Shown in pieces: positions 38,400-46,501 of a DNA stretch of 64,000 nucleotides (its first letter is position 1; every line of letters begins with the position of its first letter). Location of the stretch: positions 372,001 to 436,000 of the forward strand of contig NZ_JABWGN010000006.1 in the NCBI RefSeq assembly GCF_013363975.1, in the 5' to 3' direction. Origin of the DNA: Nonomuraea montanisoli (GTDB lineage Bacteria; Actinomycetota; Actinomycetes; Streptosporangiales; Streptosporangiaceae). The notes under the pieces were generated by a model. That model had not been told where the DNA came from, did no database searches, and worked only from the letters and a program-made list of their open reading frames with translations. Made by a program: the position numbers and the translations under genes.

Positions 38400-38906
38400 T
38401 CAGCGGTCGCCGGCGGGCGTGGTCGCGGTCCCGTCGCGGACGCTGTCGACGAAGGCGGTGGCCTCGTCGTGGTCCATGCCGGTCTCGCCGCGTACGAGGA
38501 AGACGGCCTGTTCGGTGCGGCCGTCGCGCTTGAGGGCGCGGACGCGGGCGGCCAGGTCGGCGGTGTGGCCGGCGGGCTGCACGGCGGCGACGGAGGGTGG
38601 GGTGGGGTGCGGTTGGAGGGCGGGGTGGCGGATGGGGCGGCCGTGGGCCAGGCCGTCGACGGCGTCCTTGGCTTCCTTCAGGCCCATGCCGGTGTGCTGG
38701 CGCAGCAGTTTGATGGCGTGGATGGGCTGTCCGGTGGCCGCCAGGTGGCGTACGCGGGCGTCGAGCTCCTGCGGGCTCGCGGGGCGCGGGAGCCGGGACG
38801 GTGTGCCGCCTCGGGTGGCGCGGGTGATGGCGACGGCGGCGATGGCGGCGGCGAACAGGACGACGAAGCTGAGCAGGATGAGGATTTCGGGCGCGCCGAG
38901 GTTCAT
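38400..38906 (-). CDS. Membrane-anchored protein with two L7/L12-C-like motifs
   Basis: A 168-residue paralogue of the previous protein. It has an N-terminal membrane helix (ILILLSFVVLFAAAIAAVAI), a first unit LDARVRHLAATGQPIHAIKLLRQHTGMGLKEAKDAVDGL, a Pro-rich linker and a second unit LAARVRALKRDGRTEQAVFLVRGETGMDHDEATAFVDSV. GMGLKEAKDAVD is nearly the consensus of the L7/L12 C-terminal domain that binds translation factors. ATG 38906 is chosen because TACGAT lies seven bases upstream; ATG 38915 is the alternative. The pair probably arose by duplication. A role near ribosomes or other partners at the membrane is speculative. Confidence 0.78.
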   Translation of the reverse strand: MNLGAPEILILLSFVVLFAAAIAAVAITRATRGGTPSRLPRPASPQELDARVRHLAATGQPIHAIKLLRQHTGMGLKEAKDAVDGLAHGRPIRHPALQPHPTPPSVAAVQPAGHTADLAARVRALKRDGRTEQAVFLVRGETGMDHDEATAFVDSVRDGTATTPAGDR

Positions 38907-39117
38907 GGTGTTCATCGTAGGCGGCGCGGTGCTGGTGCGTTCCTGGTGTGATCAGGACATGTCGGATTGCTCGATAATGAACATTATGTCAAGTAAGACC
39001 GGTTGTGACGGTGCGTGACCATGACGGAACGCTTGACCATCGGTGAATTTCCTGTCCCCCGGCGCCTGTGGCGTTTAGGGTGGGAAGCCTGCTATCGCGC
39101 CGCGAGAGGAGCAGCAC

Positions 39118-39504
39118 GTGGGGACCGAGTCTGTTTTATGTCCGGTGTGCCAGGGGGTCCTGCCGGCCTCCGGCCGGGAATCGTACACCGCGCTGCGAGG
39201 CCGGTTGATCGTGACGAACGGTTACTGCGCAGGTGGGTGTGAGGAGCGGCGGGCCGCTACGGAGCCGATCCGGCGGATGCCGCGTCAGGTTCCCGCGGTG
39301 CCCGGTGTGGCGCCCGTCGCGGGTCCGGTCGCCGCGGGTGGTGCCGGGGTGACGCCGCTCCCCCAGGCGCAGGCGGTGCCGGGGCACGGTGGTCCGGTGC
39401 GGGGCGCGCCGTATGAGCAGCAGTACGAGCAGCAGCCCTATGAGCAGCCTTATGAGCAGGTGGCCGAGGCGCGGCTGGCTCCGGTCGTGCGGATCTCGGG
39501 CTGA
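39118..39504 (+). CDS. Small protein with Cys-pair (zinc ribbon-like) head and Gln/Tyr repeat tail
   Basis: A 128-residue protein. The head has CPVCQG and CAGGC about 30 residues apart, a plausible zinc ribbon, around ESYTALRGRLIVTNGY. The middle is low-complexity Ala/Gly/Pro/Val. The tail has a tandem repeat YEQQYEQQPYEQPYEQ before the final VAEARLAPVVRISG. GTG 39118 has GAGGAG upstream. It resembles uncharacterised actinobacterial proteins; I cannot assign a function. The gap 38916-39117 shows no gene. Confidence 0.65.
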   Translation: MGTESVLCPVCQGVLPASGRESYTALRGRLIVTNGYCAGGCEERRAATEPIRRMPRQVPAVPGVAPVAGPVAAGGAGVTPLPQAQAVPGHGGPVRGAPYEQQYEQQPYEQPYEQVAEARLAPVVRISG

Positions 39505-39556
39505 TTCTCCGGCTGGTGAGTGGGTGCTCCCGTGGTGGTGCGGGGGTTGTGCCGTG

Positions 39557-39931
39557 TCAGTGGTGGCCTTCGGTGGTGTGCCAGTAGTCGCGGGTTCGTA
39601 CGGCTTGGCCGTGTTCGTTGAAGTGGGCGAAGACGCAGCCAGCGAGGGTGACGGGTGTGCCGTTGTCGTGGGCGTGGACGCGGAATTCGATGGCGGCCTG
39701 GTCGCCGTCGACGACGGGGGTGGCGAAGGTGACGCGGGGGTCGGTTTCGCCGGTGAAGGACCAGCGGATGTAGTCGGCGATGGCTCCTCTCCCCCGGTGG
39801 GGTGGGCGGAAGGGCATCGAGGTGTGTTCGGCGTCGTCGGCGTAGAGGGTGATGAGGGCGTCGACGTCGTGGTGGGTCCAGGCGTGTTGCCAGGTGTCGG
39901 CGAAGCGTTGTGCGGCGGTTCGCGGGTCCAT
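39557..39931 (-). CDS. SnoaL/NTF2-like protein
   Basis: A 124-residue NTF2-fold protein: AAQRFADTWQHAWTHHDVDALITLYADDAEHTSMPFRPPHRGRGAIADYIRWSF, then TPVVDGDQAAIEFRVHA and HFNEHGQAVRTRDYWHT. This is the common cone-shaped fold used by SnoaL-like cyclases, limonene epoxide hydrolases and many proteins without a known reaction. No signal peptide. It lies next to a TetR gene on the same strand (82 bp) but is not clearly part of its unit. Confidence 0.83.
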   Translation of the reverse strand: MDPRTAAQRFADTWQHAWTHHDVDALITLYADDAEHTSMPFRPPHRGRGAIADYIRWSFTGETDPRVTFATPVVDGDQAAIEFRVHAHDNGTPVTLAGCVFAHFNEHGQAVRTRDYWHTTEGHH

Positions 39932-40013
39932 GGGGTCATTGTGGCGGTTGGTGGGGGGCGGCGGGTCTCGTTCGGCGGGGTGAGTGGGGTGCTCCTCCCC
40001 CGGCGTGGGGACT

Positions 40014-40619
40014 TCAGCGACCTGCGATGAGCGGGAGCAGCAGGTCGTCGATGACCGACTCGATCTGCTGCTCGGTGCTCTTGGGCTGTCCGCTGACGCA
40101 GTGGTAGAGGAGCATCGCGGGCCCGGCCGCGGCGATGGCCGTCTCGCTCGCCCCCGGTGCGGCGCCTCCGTGTCTCTTGATCAGCTCGATGATGCCTCTC
40201 TCGCAGGGCGCGGTCACCGACTCGTGGAAGAGCACGCGTAGCTGGGCCGTCTGCTCGTCTCCTGCGGCCGCCACCGCCTGGAAGGCTGTGCCCTTGGAGT
40301 CGTACAGCGTCTGGTTGAGGTACCGGAGCAAGGTCAACAGGCCGTCGCGGAGTGGCGTGTTGGGCGGGATCTCCGGTGGGGCGGCAAGCAGGTCGCGCAG
40401 CGCGTCGCGCACGAGTTCGTCCTTGTTGCGCCACCTTCGGTAGAGGGCCGCCTTGCCGGTGCCGGCCGCGGCGGCGACCCGGTTGGTGCTCAGCTTGGCG
40501 TAGCCGACGGTGCCGAGCTGCTCGATGACCGCGTCGAAGATGATCCGCTGCAGTGCCTCGCCGCGCCGTCGCGTGGGGGGCGGCTGCGGCCGCGCCGGTT
40601 GTTGCGCCGATGTGGTCAT
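40014..40619 (-). CDS. TetR-family transcriptional regulator
   Basis: A 201-residue repressor. The HTH is IIFDAVIEQLGTVGYAKLSTNRVAAAAGTGKAALYRRWRNKDELVRDAL. The C-terminal domain (GLLTLLRYLNQTLYDSKGTAFQAVAAAG, PCERGIIELIKRHGGAAPGA) is TetR_C_16-like. ATG 40619 has GGAGG five bases upstream. It is divergent from a DHA2 efflux pump gene, and a TAGTGAAC/GTTCCCTA dyad lies between them, the classic repressor-pump arrangement. Confidence 0.9.
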   Translation of the reverse strand: MTTSAQQPARPQPPPTRRRGEALQRIIFDAVIEQLGTVGYAKLSTNRVAAAAGTGKAALYRRWRNKDELVRDALRDLLAAPPEIPPNTPLRDGLLTLLRYLNQTLYDSKGTAFQAVAAAGDEQTAQLRVLFHESVTAPCERGIIELIKRHGGAAPGASETAIAAAGPAMLLYHCVSGQPKSTEQQIESVIDDLLLPLIAGR

Positions 40620-40671
40620 CGACACCTCCTTCACGCGGGACTGGTTGCGCTCTCACCCTACCGGCCTCATA

Positions 40672-40693
40672 TAGTGAACCACCTAGTTCCCTA
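40672..40693. promoter_or_regulatory. Operator between TetR and DHA2 efflux genes
   Basis: TAGTGAAC (40672-40679), six-base spacer CACCTA, GTTCCCTA (40686-40693): an inverted repeat with 7 of 8 positions matching. It lies in the AT-richest part of the 102-bp divergent region, where both promoters should be. Confidence 0.65.
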
Positions 40694-40721
40694 TTGAGGC
40701 TTCAGTTCCGATGGAGGACAG

Positions 40722-42191
40722 ATGTCGAGCCCACCCGAACGATCCGCTGCCGCAGCACCGGCGGCCGCCCCCGAGAAGGCGCCGAGAGCCGCTGATGCGA
40801 AGCTGACCGGTGTCTCCGCGATAACCCTGGCGGTGATCGTTTCCTGCGAACTGGTCCTGATGCTCGATGCCACGATCATGAACGTGGCCCTGCCCCAGAT
40901 CCGCGGCGGCCTCGGGTTCACCCCCGCCGGACTGTCCTGGGTCACCAACGCCTTCCTGCTCGCCTACGCCGGCCTGATGCTGCTCGGCGGGCGCGCCGGC
41001 GACCTTCTCGGCCACCGCCGGGTGTTCCTTGCCGGGATGGTGCTGTTCACCGCCGCTTCCCTGCTGGGCGGGCTGGCGCCCAGCCCTGAAGTGCTCATCG
41101 TCGCCCGCGCCGCGCAGGGTCTCGGCGCGGCGCTGGCCGCGCCGAGCACGCTGGCCCTGCTGACCACCAACTTCCGGGGCGGTTTGCAGGCCAAGGCGCT
41201 GGGCGTCTACTCCTCCGTCACGGCCTCGGCGATGACCCTCGGCCTCGTCCTCGGGGGCGTCATCACCACCGCGCTGTCGTGGCGCTGGGTGCTGTTCATC
41301 AACGTCCCGATCGGGCTGTTGGCCGTCCTGATCGCACCGCGCTATCTCGCCGAGTCGCCGCGGCAGGTCGGCCGCTTCGACGTGGCCGGGGCGCTGACGT
41401 CGATGTCCGGGCTGGTCGCCGTCGCCTTCGCGTTGGTGCGCGCCGCCGAGCACGGCTGGCGGGACCCGGCCGCGTTCGCAGGGTTGACGGCCGGGATCGT
41501 GCTGCTGGCCGCGTTCGTGCTGATCGAGTCACGGACGCGGCAGCCGATCATGCCGCTCCGGCTGTTCGCCGATCGCACCCGTGCCGGCGCCTTCGCGGTC
41601 CTGCTGCTGATCCCCATGGTGACGATGAGCATGCAGTTCTTCATCGTCCAGTTCCTGCAGCAGGTGCTGCGCTACAGCCCCCTGCAGGCCGGCCTGGCGT
41701 TCCTGCCCATGGCGGTCGGGATGCTGCTGACCGCGCAGAACGCCTCACGAGCGATCGCCAAGTTCGGCGGCAAGAGCGTCGCGCTCATCGGCGTGGCCCT
41801 GCTCACCGCGGGCGTCGCGTGGCTCGTCCCGATCACGGCGACGACCGGCTATGCGGCCGGCATCGCCGGTCCCCTCCTGCTGGCGGGGGCGGGGCTGGGG
41901 TTGGTGGTGGTGCCGTTCAACATGGCGATCATGTCCACGGTCGAGCCTGCCGAGTCGGGGTCCGCCGCCGGGGTGCTCCAGACCGCGATGCTCACCGGCG
42001 CTTCACTCGGTGTGGCCGTGCTGTCCGCCGTGTACGCCTCAAGCATCAAGCACGACAGCGGCTCCGCGACGCAGCCCACGGTCCAAGCCGTCGCTGAGGG
42101 CATGGGGACCGCCTTCACCGTCAGTCTCACGTTCGCGGCCGCCGCTCTTTTGATCACCCTTCTGGTGGTCAAGAGAGCGGGTGCACGATGA
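40722..42191 (+). CDS. MFS multidrug efflux transporter, DHA2 (EmrB/QacA) family
   Basis: A 489-residue membrane protein with 14 predicted helices. LMLDATIMNVALPQIRGGLGFTPAGLSWVTNAFLLAYAGLMLLGGRAGDLLGHRRVFLAGM contains the helix-1 Asp motif D1 and motif A. VARAAQGLGAALAAPSTLALL and SSVTASAMTLGLVLGGVITTALSWRWVLFINVPIGLLAVL include motif C. It uses the proton gradient to export drugs or secondary metabolites. ATG 40722 has GGAGG upstream. It is divergent from a TetR repressor. Confidence 0.92.
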   Translation: MSSPPERSAAAAPAAAPEKAPRAADAKLTGVSAITLAVIVSCELVLMLDATIMNVALPQIRGGLGFTPAGLSWVTNAFLLAYAGLMLLGGRAGDLLGHRRVFLAGMVLFTAASLLGGLAPSPEVLIVARAAQGLGAALAAPSTLALLTTNFRGGLQAKALGVYSSVTASAMTLGLVLGGVITTALSWRWVLFINVPIGLLAVLIAPRYLAESPRQVGRFDVAGALTSMSGLVAVAFALVRAAEHGWRDPAAFAGLTAGIVLLAAFVLIESRTRQPIMPLRLFADRTRAGAFAVLLLIPMVTMSMQFFIVQFLQQVLRYSPLQAGLAFLPMAVGMLLTAQNASRAIAKFGGKSVALIGVALLTAGVAWLVPITATTGYAAGIAGPLLLAGAGLGLVVVPFNMAIMSTVEPAESGSAAGVLQTAMLTGASLGVAVLSAVYASSIKHDSGSATQPTVQAVAEGMGTAFTVSLTFAAAALLITLLVVKRAGAR

Positions 42192-42279
42192 GGATGAGCA
42201 CCGGGGAGGGGCAGATGTTCGCGCCCGGCTCATGGGCTGATCGCCGTCCCGTCATCCGGCGGGCCTACCGTGCCGGGGC

Positions 42280-43479
42280 ATGAAGAGCATCGCCATCATG
42301 ATGTGCGCCGGCGCGTTGGTCGCCGGCCTCGCCGCGCCGGCCGCCGCCGAGCCCGGGCGGGAGGCGTTCGGCAGGGCCACGCTGACGGGCTTGGCCGTGC
42401 TGCCGGCCCAGACGTTCGTGCCCGGCAGCGAGCCGTCCGGCGCGCAGCTGGGCACGGACCCGATCAACGGGGTCACCCCGCCGTTCCCGGGCCAGCCGGT
42501 GCAGGGTTTCAGTGGCGTCGCGCGTCGTCCCGACGGCTCGTACGACGTGCTTTCCGACAACGGCTACGGCGCCAAGGCCAACAGCGCGGACTTCCTGCTG
42601 CGTGTTCACCGGATCAGGCCGGACTTCGCCGCGAAGTCGGTCCGGGTGCTCGGCGGTTTCCAGCTGTCCGACCCGCGCAAGCTGGTGCCGTTCCCGCTCA
42701 CCAGGGCCGACCGGCTGCTGACCGGGGCGGACTTCGACGTCGAGTCGATCGTGCGGGCCGCGGAGGGCGGCTACTGGATCGGTGACGAGTTCGGCCCGTT
42801 CCTGCTGCACGTGGACGGTGAGGGGCGGCTGCTGGACGCGCCGATCGAGCTGCCCGGTGTGAAGGCGCCGGAGAACCCGTATCTGAACGGGGCGGAGGCG
42901 AATCTGGGCCGCAGCAAGGGTTTCGAGGGGATGGCGAGGTCGGTGGACGGCCGCCGTCTGTACCCGTTGCTGGAGGGCACGGTGGCGGGCGACCGGCCGG
43001 GCGAGTTGCGCATGTACGAGTTCGACCTGCGCGGGAGTGCCTACACCGGGCGGCGCTGGACGTATCGGCTGGATGACCCGTCGCACGCGATCGGTGACAT
43101 GACGGCGGTGGATCGGCACAGGTTCCTGGTCATCGAGCGGGACAACCTGCAGGGCGACGCGGCTGAGGTCAAGCGGGTGTATCTGGTGGACACGCGGGAC
43201 AGGGACGGTGACGGGGCGGTGGACAAGACGCTGGTCGCCGACCTGCTCGATCTGGCGGATCCGCGTGGTCTCGGTGGTGGCGGTGCGGGGGGCACGTTCA
43301 GGTTCCCGTTCCAGACGATCGAGGATGTGGTCGTCCTGGACGACCGTACGCTGGGCGTTCTGGATGACAACAACTATCCGTTCTCCTCCGGCCGTACGCC
43401 TGGTCGGCCGGACGACAACGAGTTCATCACCGTGCGGCTGGCGAGGGGGCTCGGCGCCGATCCGCGCGTCTACCGGTAG
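42280..43479 (+). CDS. Exported esterase-like/phytase-like beta-propeller protein
   Basis: A 399-residue secreted protein. The Sec signal is MKSIAIMMCAGALVAGLAAP (cleavage near AAA-EP). The mature part matches the 'esterase-like activity of phytase' family: FSGVARRPDGSYDVLSDNGYGAKANSADFLLRVHRI, DVESIVRAAEGGYWIGDEFGPFLLHVDGEGRL, GFEGMARSVDGRRLYPLLEG, IEDVVVLDDRTLGVLDDNNYPFSSGR. These proteins fold as propellers and cleave phosphoesters or bind Ca; the true substrate is unclear. TACCGT lies eight bases before ATG 42280. A 13-bp hairpin follows the stop. Confidence 0.87.
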   Translation: MKSIAIMMCAGALVAGLAAPAAAEPGREAFGRATLTGLAVLPAQTFVPGSEPSGAQLGTDPINGVTPPFPGQPVQGFSGVARRPDGSYDVLSDNGYGAKANSADFLLRVHRIRPDFAAKSVRVLGGFQLSDPRKLVPFPLTRADRLLTGADFDVESIVRAAEGGYWIGDEFGPFLLHVDGEGRLLDAPIELPGVKAPENPYLNGAEANLGRSKGFEGMARSVDGRRLYPLLEGTVAGDRPGELRMYEFDLRGSAYTGRRWTYRLDDPSHAIGDMTAVDRHRFLVIERDNLQGDAAEVKRVYLVDTRDRDGDGAVDKTLVADLLDLADPRGLGGGGAGGTFRFPFQTIEDVVVLDDRTLGVLDDNNYPFSSGRTPGRPDDNEFITVRLARGLGADPRVYR

Positions 43480-43496
43480 TGGCTGCTCGGTGCGCT

Positions 43497-43537
43497 TCGA
43501 CCGCGGGCCTGTACCGGCTCGGGTGGCCCGCGGTCGA
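43497..43537. terminator. Terminator hairpin between convergent exported-protein genes
   Basis: TCGACCGCGGGCC (43497-43509), a 15-base loop and its exact complement (43525-43537). It lies 17 bases after the phytase-like gene and 29 bases before the end of the opposing gene. Confidence 0.75.
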
Positions 43538-43566
43538 GGTGGCGCTGTGTCCTGGAGCGGCGTCGG

Positions 43567-44469
43567 TCAGCAGGACGTGGAGTCCGCCGACGTCCCTTCG
43601 GCGCAGGCCGCGGCGAGGAGTGTCGAGCGCAGGGCCGTCAGGCTGGGCGGGGTGGTGCTCGCCGGCTCGGTGCCGCCCGCGGGTACCGAGGTCGCCGTGG
43701 CCGAGGGCTTGCTCGTCGGTGTGAAGCAGGGGTCGAGGTCGTCGCAGGTGGGCGTGGGAGACGGCTCCGCCTCGCTGTCCTCGGAGAGGTAGGTGTAGCC
43801 GAGGAGCTGTGCCGCGCGCCGTGCGTCCATGAGGGGGGCGACCACCGGGCCGCCCGCGGACTCCTCGACGAACAGGCCTTCGCCGATCGGGGTGTAGACG
43901 GTTCGGGCGTAGGTGAGCTGGGCGGGGTCGGTGACGGGGCGGCCGAGGAGCTGCTGGCGTTCGGCGAGGTTGTGGACGAACATCAGGCCGGTGCCCGCTG
44001 TGCCGATGGACTCCTTGAGTTCGGCGAGGGTGGTGGTGGCCGGTTGCTCGACCCGGATGCGGATCTTGCCGTCGGTGTATCCCTGGCCGAGCCGTCCGGC
44101 CAGGACCTTGTCGACGCGTACGACGAGGCCGGCGTAGCGCATGGCGGCGTCCTGGCTGTCGTAGGGCACGACGGGTGCCCCGCTGTCCCCGTCGTCGGAG
44201 GCGTAGGCGATGCCGGGTTCGATGTCGACGACGGTGCCCTGGACGAGCGCTGCGGCGGCCTTGAAGGCGCCGGAGTCGGATGCTCCGGGGACGATGTCGG
44301 CCACCGAGTCGAACAGGTACTGGCCGTCCGACATGCTGGCGCCGTAGCGGAGCTTGGCCCAGAAGGAGGGTTGCGGGCTGCTGGTGAGGAGGGTGCCCGC
44401 GAAGGTGCCGGTGAGGACGGCGGCCAGGAGGGTGAGGATGAGCGGGAGGCGCTTGTTCACGTTCACCAT
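43567..44469 (-). CDS. Membrane-anchored or exported protein paired with the metzincin gene
   Basis: A 300-residue protein. An N-terminal hydrophobic helix (LPLILTLLAAVLTGTFAGTLL) acts as signal or anchor. A soluble domain follows (FDSVADIVPGASDSGAFKAAAALVQGTVVDIEPGIAYASDD, VVRVDKVLAGRLGQGYTDGKIRIRVEQPATTTLAELKESI, GTGLMFVHNLAERQQLLG) and then a Ser/Thr/Pro-rich tail with Cys in CDDLDPC and at the C-terminus. I do not recognise the family; the short strands recall beta-barrel surface proteins. Its start lies seven bases inside the upstream metzincin gene (ATGGTGA), so the two are translationally coupled and probably act together. Confidence 0.7.
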   Translation of the reverse strand: MVNVNKRLPLILTLLAAVLTGTFAGTLLTSSPQPSFWAKLRYGASMSDGQYLFDSVADIVPGASDSGAFKAAAALVQGTVVDIEPGIAYASDDGDSGAPVVPYDSQDAAMRYAGLVVRVDKVLAGRLGQGYTDGKIRIRVEQPATTTLAELKESIGTAGTGLMFVHNLAERQQLLGRPVTDPAQLTYARTVYTPIGEGLFVEESAGGPVVAPLMDARRAAQLLGYTYLSEDSEAEPSPTPTCDDLDPCFTPTSKPSATATSVPAGGTEPASTTPPSLTALRSTLLAAACAEGTSADSTSC

Positions 44470-45062
44470 TCCCCGTTGATGTGGGAGCGGTCGTGGCTGC
44501 TGTAGGTCTGGGTGGTGGAGGTGCCTTGCTTCATGCAGGAGGTCAGGTTGGTGTGGCCGAGGCCGATGGCGTGTCCGATCTCGTGGCAGGCCGTCTTCTT
44601 GCGGATGGTGGTGGTGGTCATGTCGGCCAGGTCGAAGCGGAGTTCGGCGCGGTCGCAGGTGTATTCGCCGCCGATCTGGGCGAGGACTCTGACGCATTTG
44701 GTGGCGCCGGTGATGTTGACGCCGGTGCTGGAGCCGTCCCAGTCCTTGCCCCAGTAGTCGACGTAGCGGGCGTCGAACATGACGAGGTCGGTGTGGGTGC
44801 CGGCGGTGTCGTCGTAGCCGCCGATGCGCAGGTCGGTCTGGTAGTCGAGGTTGGCCATGCCGTAGTCGGCCGCGGTGATCATGTTGCTGGTGAGGGTGGA
44901 GCCGTTCCAGTAGACGTCGCGGTTGTCGGTCTTGGGGCAGCACCAGGTGGGGTGGTAGACGAAGAAGCCGAAGGTGTTGGCGAGCACGGGGGTGGCGGCC
45001 GTGAGCCCGGCGGACAGGGACGCCACGATGGCGAACAGCAGGGCGAGTGCTGGCATGCGCAT
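44463..45062 (-). CDS. Secreted zinc metalloprotease (metzincin/matrixin-like)
   Basis: A 199-residue protein with a Sec signal (MPALALLFAIVASLSAGLTA, cleavage near VLA-NT). The zinc site is HEIGHAIGLGH, an exact HExxHxxGxxH of metzincins, and SCMKQG a few residues on fits the Met-turn. A Cys directly precedes the first His (ACHEIGH). The small size resembles snapalysin or matrixin-like peptidases of actinobacteria, secreted as short proenzymes. It is followed by a coupled gene for a membrane-anchored partner, possibly an inhibitor, chaperone or anchor (inference). Confidence 0.87.
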   Translation of the reverse strand: MRMPALALLFAIVASLSAGLTAATPVLANTFGFFVYHPTWCCPKTDNRDVYWNGSTLTSNMITAADYGMANLDYQTDLRIGGYDDTAGTHTDLVMFDARYVDYWGKDWDGSSTGVNITGATKCVRVLAQIGGEYTCDRAELRFDLADMTTTTIRKKTACHEIGHAIGLGHTNLTSCMKQGTSTTQTYSSHDRSHINGEW

Positions 45063-45142
45063 GGCTGATCAATGTAGGCATGGGCTGGGGTGGCTGAAAG
45101 ATCAGAAAGGCGAAGTCGGTGCCAACGGGGCATGTACGAGGG

Positions 45143-45185
45143 TTGACGTGAGCCGTTGACGGTCTCCCCCGCCTGCGGGTATGCG
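45143..45185 (+). promoter_or_regulatory. Putative promoter of the flavoprotein gene
   Basis: TTGACG occurs twice, 13 bp apart (45143-45148 and 45156-45161). The second is followed by TATGCG (45180-45185) at 18 bp, a fair sigma-70 match. A second possibility is TAGGGC (45207-45212), six bases before ATG 45219. Confidence 0.45.
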
Positions 45186-45218
45186 TCTGAGCAGGGTGGC
45201 CGGGGGTAGGGCCTGGGC

Positions 45219-46496
45219 ATGGGCGGCAACGGGGGGACGCGCGATGCGGTCATCGTCGTGGGAGCGGGGATGGCGGGGCTGGCGTGCGCGGTGCGGCTGT
45301 ACGGGGCCGGCATGGCGGTGCGGGTCTTGGAGGCGGCCGACGGTGTCGGCGGCCGGGTGCGCACGGACGTCGTCGACGGGTTCCGGCTGGATCGTGGGTA
45401 TCAGGTGTTCAACACCGGCTATCCCGAGGCTCGTCGCGTGCTCGACATCGGCGCGCTCGACGTGCGGCCCTTCGCCTCGGGGCTGATCGTCCAGGGGTCC
45501 ACGGCCCGGGCCAGGGTGATGCTGCCGTGGCGGCATCCCCGGCACGCGTTGAGCGGGTTGCTGGCCGGGTTGGGGACGCTGCGTGACAACGCCGTGCTCG
45601 CCGCGATCACCGCGCGTGACCTCGTCTGGCCCGGTTCGCGGTTGCGGGGCGGGCGTGAACGGCGTACCGGGGAGGAGCTGCGCGCGTGGGGCATGTCCCC
45701 CAAGATGATCGACTGCCTGATGCGGCCCTTCCTGGCCGGTGTGGTCCTGGAGCGCGATCTGGAGACCTCCAGCCGGGTCTTCCATCTGTTGTGGCGGTCG
45801 TTCGCGCGCGGCACGATCGGTGTGCCGGCGCTGGGCATGGGGCAGATCCCGCGCCAGTTGGCCGATCGGCTGCCGCCGGGGACCGTCACGCTGGGGGCCC
45901 GCGTGAGTGAGGTAGCGGCGGACGGGGTGCGGCTCACCGACGGCACCGCGATGGAGGGCCGGGCGGTGGTGGTGGCCGCGGACCCCGTCTCGGCGGGTGG
46001 CCTGCTGGGCGGGATCGGGGTGCCGGTGATGCGGGCGGTGACCACCTTCTACCATGCCGCTCCTCGCTCGCCTCTGGGTGAGCCGATCCAGATCATCGAC
46101 GCCACCGGGGCGATCACGGACACCCTGGTGCTCACGGAGGCGGCTCCGGGCTACTCCGCGGACGGGCGGGCGCTGGTGTCCACGTCGGTTCTGGGGCTGG
46201 ACACCGATGAGCGTCCGGTCCGGCGGCGTCTGGGCGAGATCTACGGCTCCACGTCCGGGTGGGAGCACCTGGCCACCTATCCGGTGCCGGCGGCGCTGCC
46301 GGCGATGCCGCCGCCGTGTCCGTTGCGCAGGCCGGTGCGGTTGGGTGCCGGGCTGTACGTGTGTGGCGATCATCGCGACACCGGGTCCCTGCAGGGGGCG
46401 CTGGTGTCCGGCCGGCGTGCGGCCGAGGCTGTGCTGGCCGACCTTCTCCCCCGCTCTGCGGGCCGGCGTCCGGCTGCTGACCGGGTGACTCGCTGA
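45219..46496 (+). CDS. FAD-dependent amine-oxidase/phytoene-desaturase-like oxidoreductase
   Basis: A 425-residue flavoprotein. DAVIVVGAGMAGLACAVRLYGAGMAVRVLEAADGVGGRVRTDVVDGFRLDRGYQVF is the NAD(P)-binding-8 dinucleotide fold with the GGRVRT motif. The C-terminal LGAGLYVCGDHRDTGSLQGALVSGRRAAEAVL is the second FAD motif (GD...GS..GA..SG..AA). This is the protoporphyrinogen-oxidase/amine-oxidase/desaturase superfamily; lengths and motifs fit actinobacterial proteins of unknown substrate. No signal or anchor is seen. It is convergent with the CGNR gene (5-bp gap). Confidence 0.9.
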   Translation: MGGNGGTRDAVIVVGAGMAGLACAVRLYGAGMAVRVLEAADGVGGRVRTDVVDGFRLDRGYQVFNTGYPEARRVLDIGALDVRPFASGLIVQGSTARARVMLPWRHPRHALSGLLAGLGTLRDNAVLAAITARDLVWPGSRLRGGRERRTGEELRAWGMSPKMIDCLMRPFLAGVVLERDLETSSRVFHLLWRSFARGTIGVPALGMGQIPRQLADRLPPGTVTLGARVSEVAADGVRLTDGTAMEGRAVVVAADPVSAGGLLGGIGVPVMRAVTTFYHAAPRSPLGEPIQIIDATGAITDTLVLTEAAPGYSADGRALVSTSVLGLDTDERPVRRRLGEIYGSTSGWEHLATYPVPAALPAMPPPCPLRRPVRLGAGLYVCGDHRDTGSLQGALVSGRRAAEAVLADLLPRSAGRRPAADRVTR

Positions 46497-46501
46497 CGCC
46501 G

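Noticed and set aside
39015..39242. A 75-codon frame starting at 39015
   Set aside because: It overlaps the 39118 gene in another frame, lacks a good ribosome-binding site and has no recognisable features.
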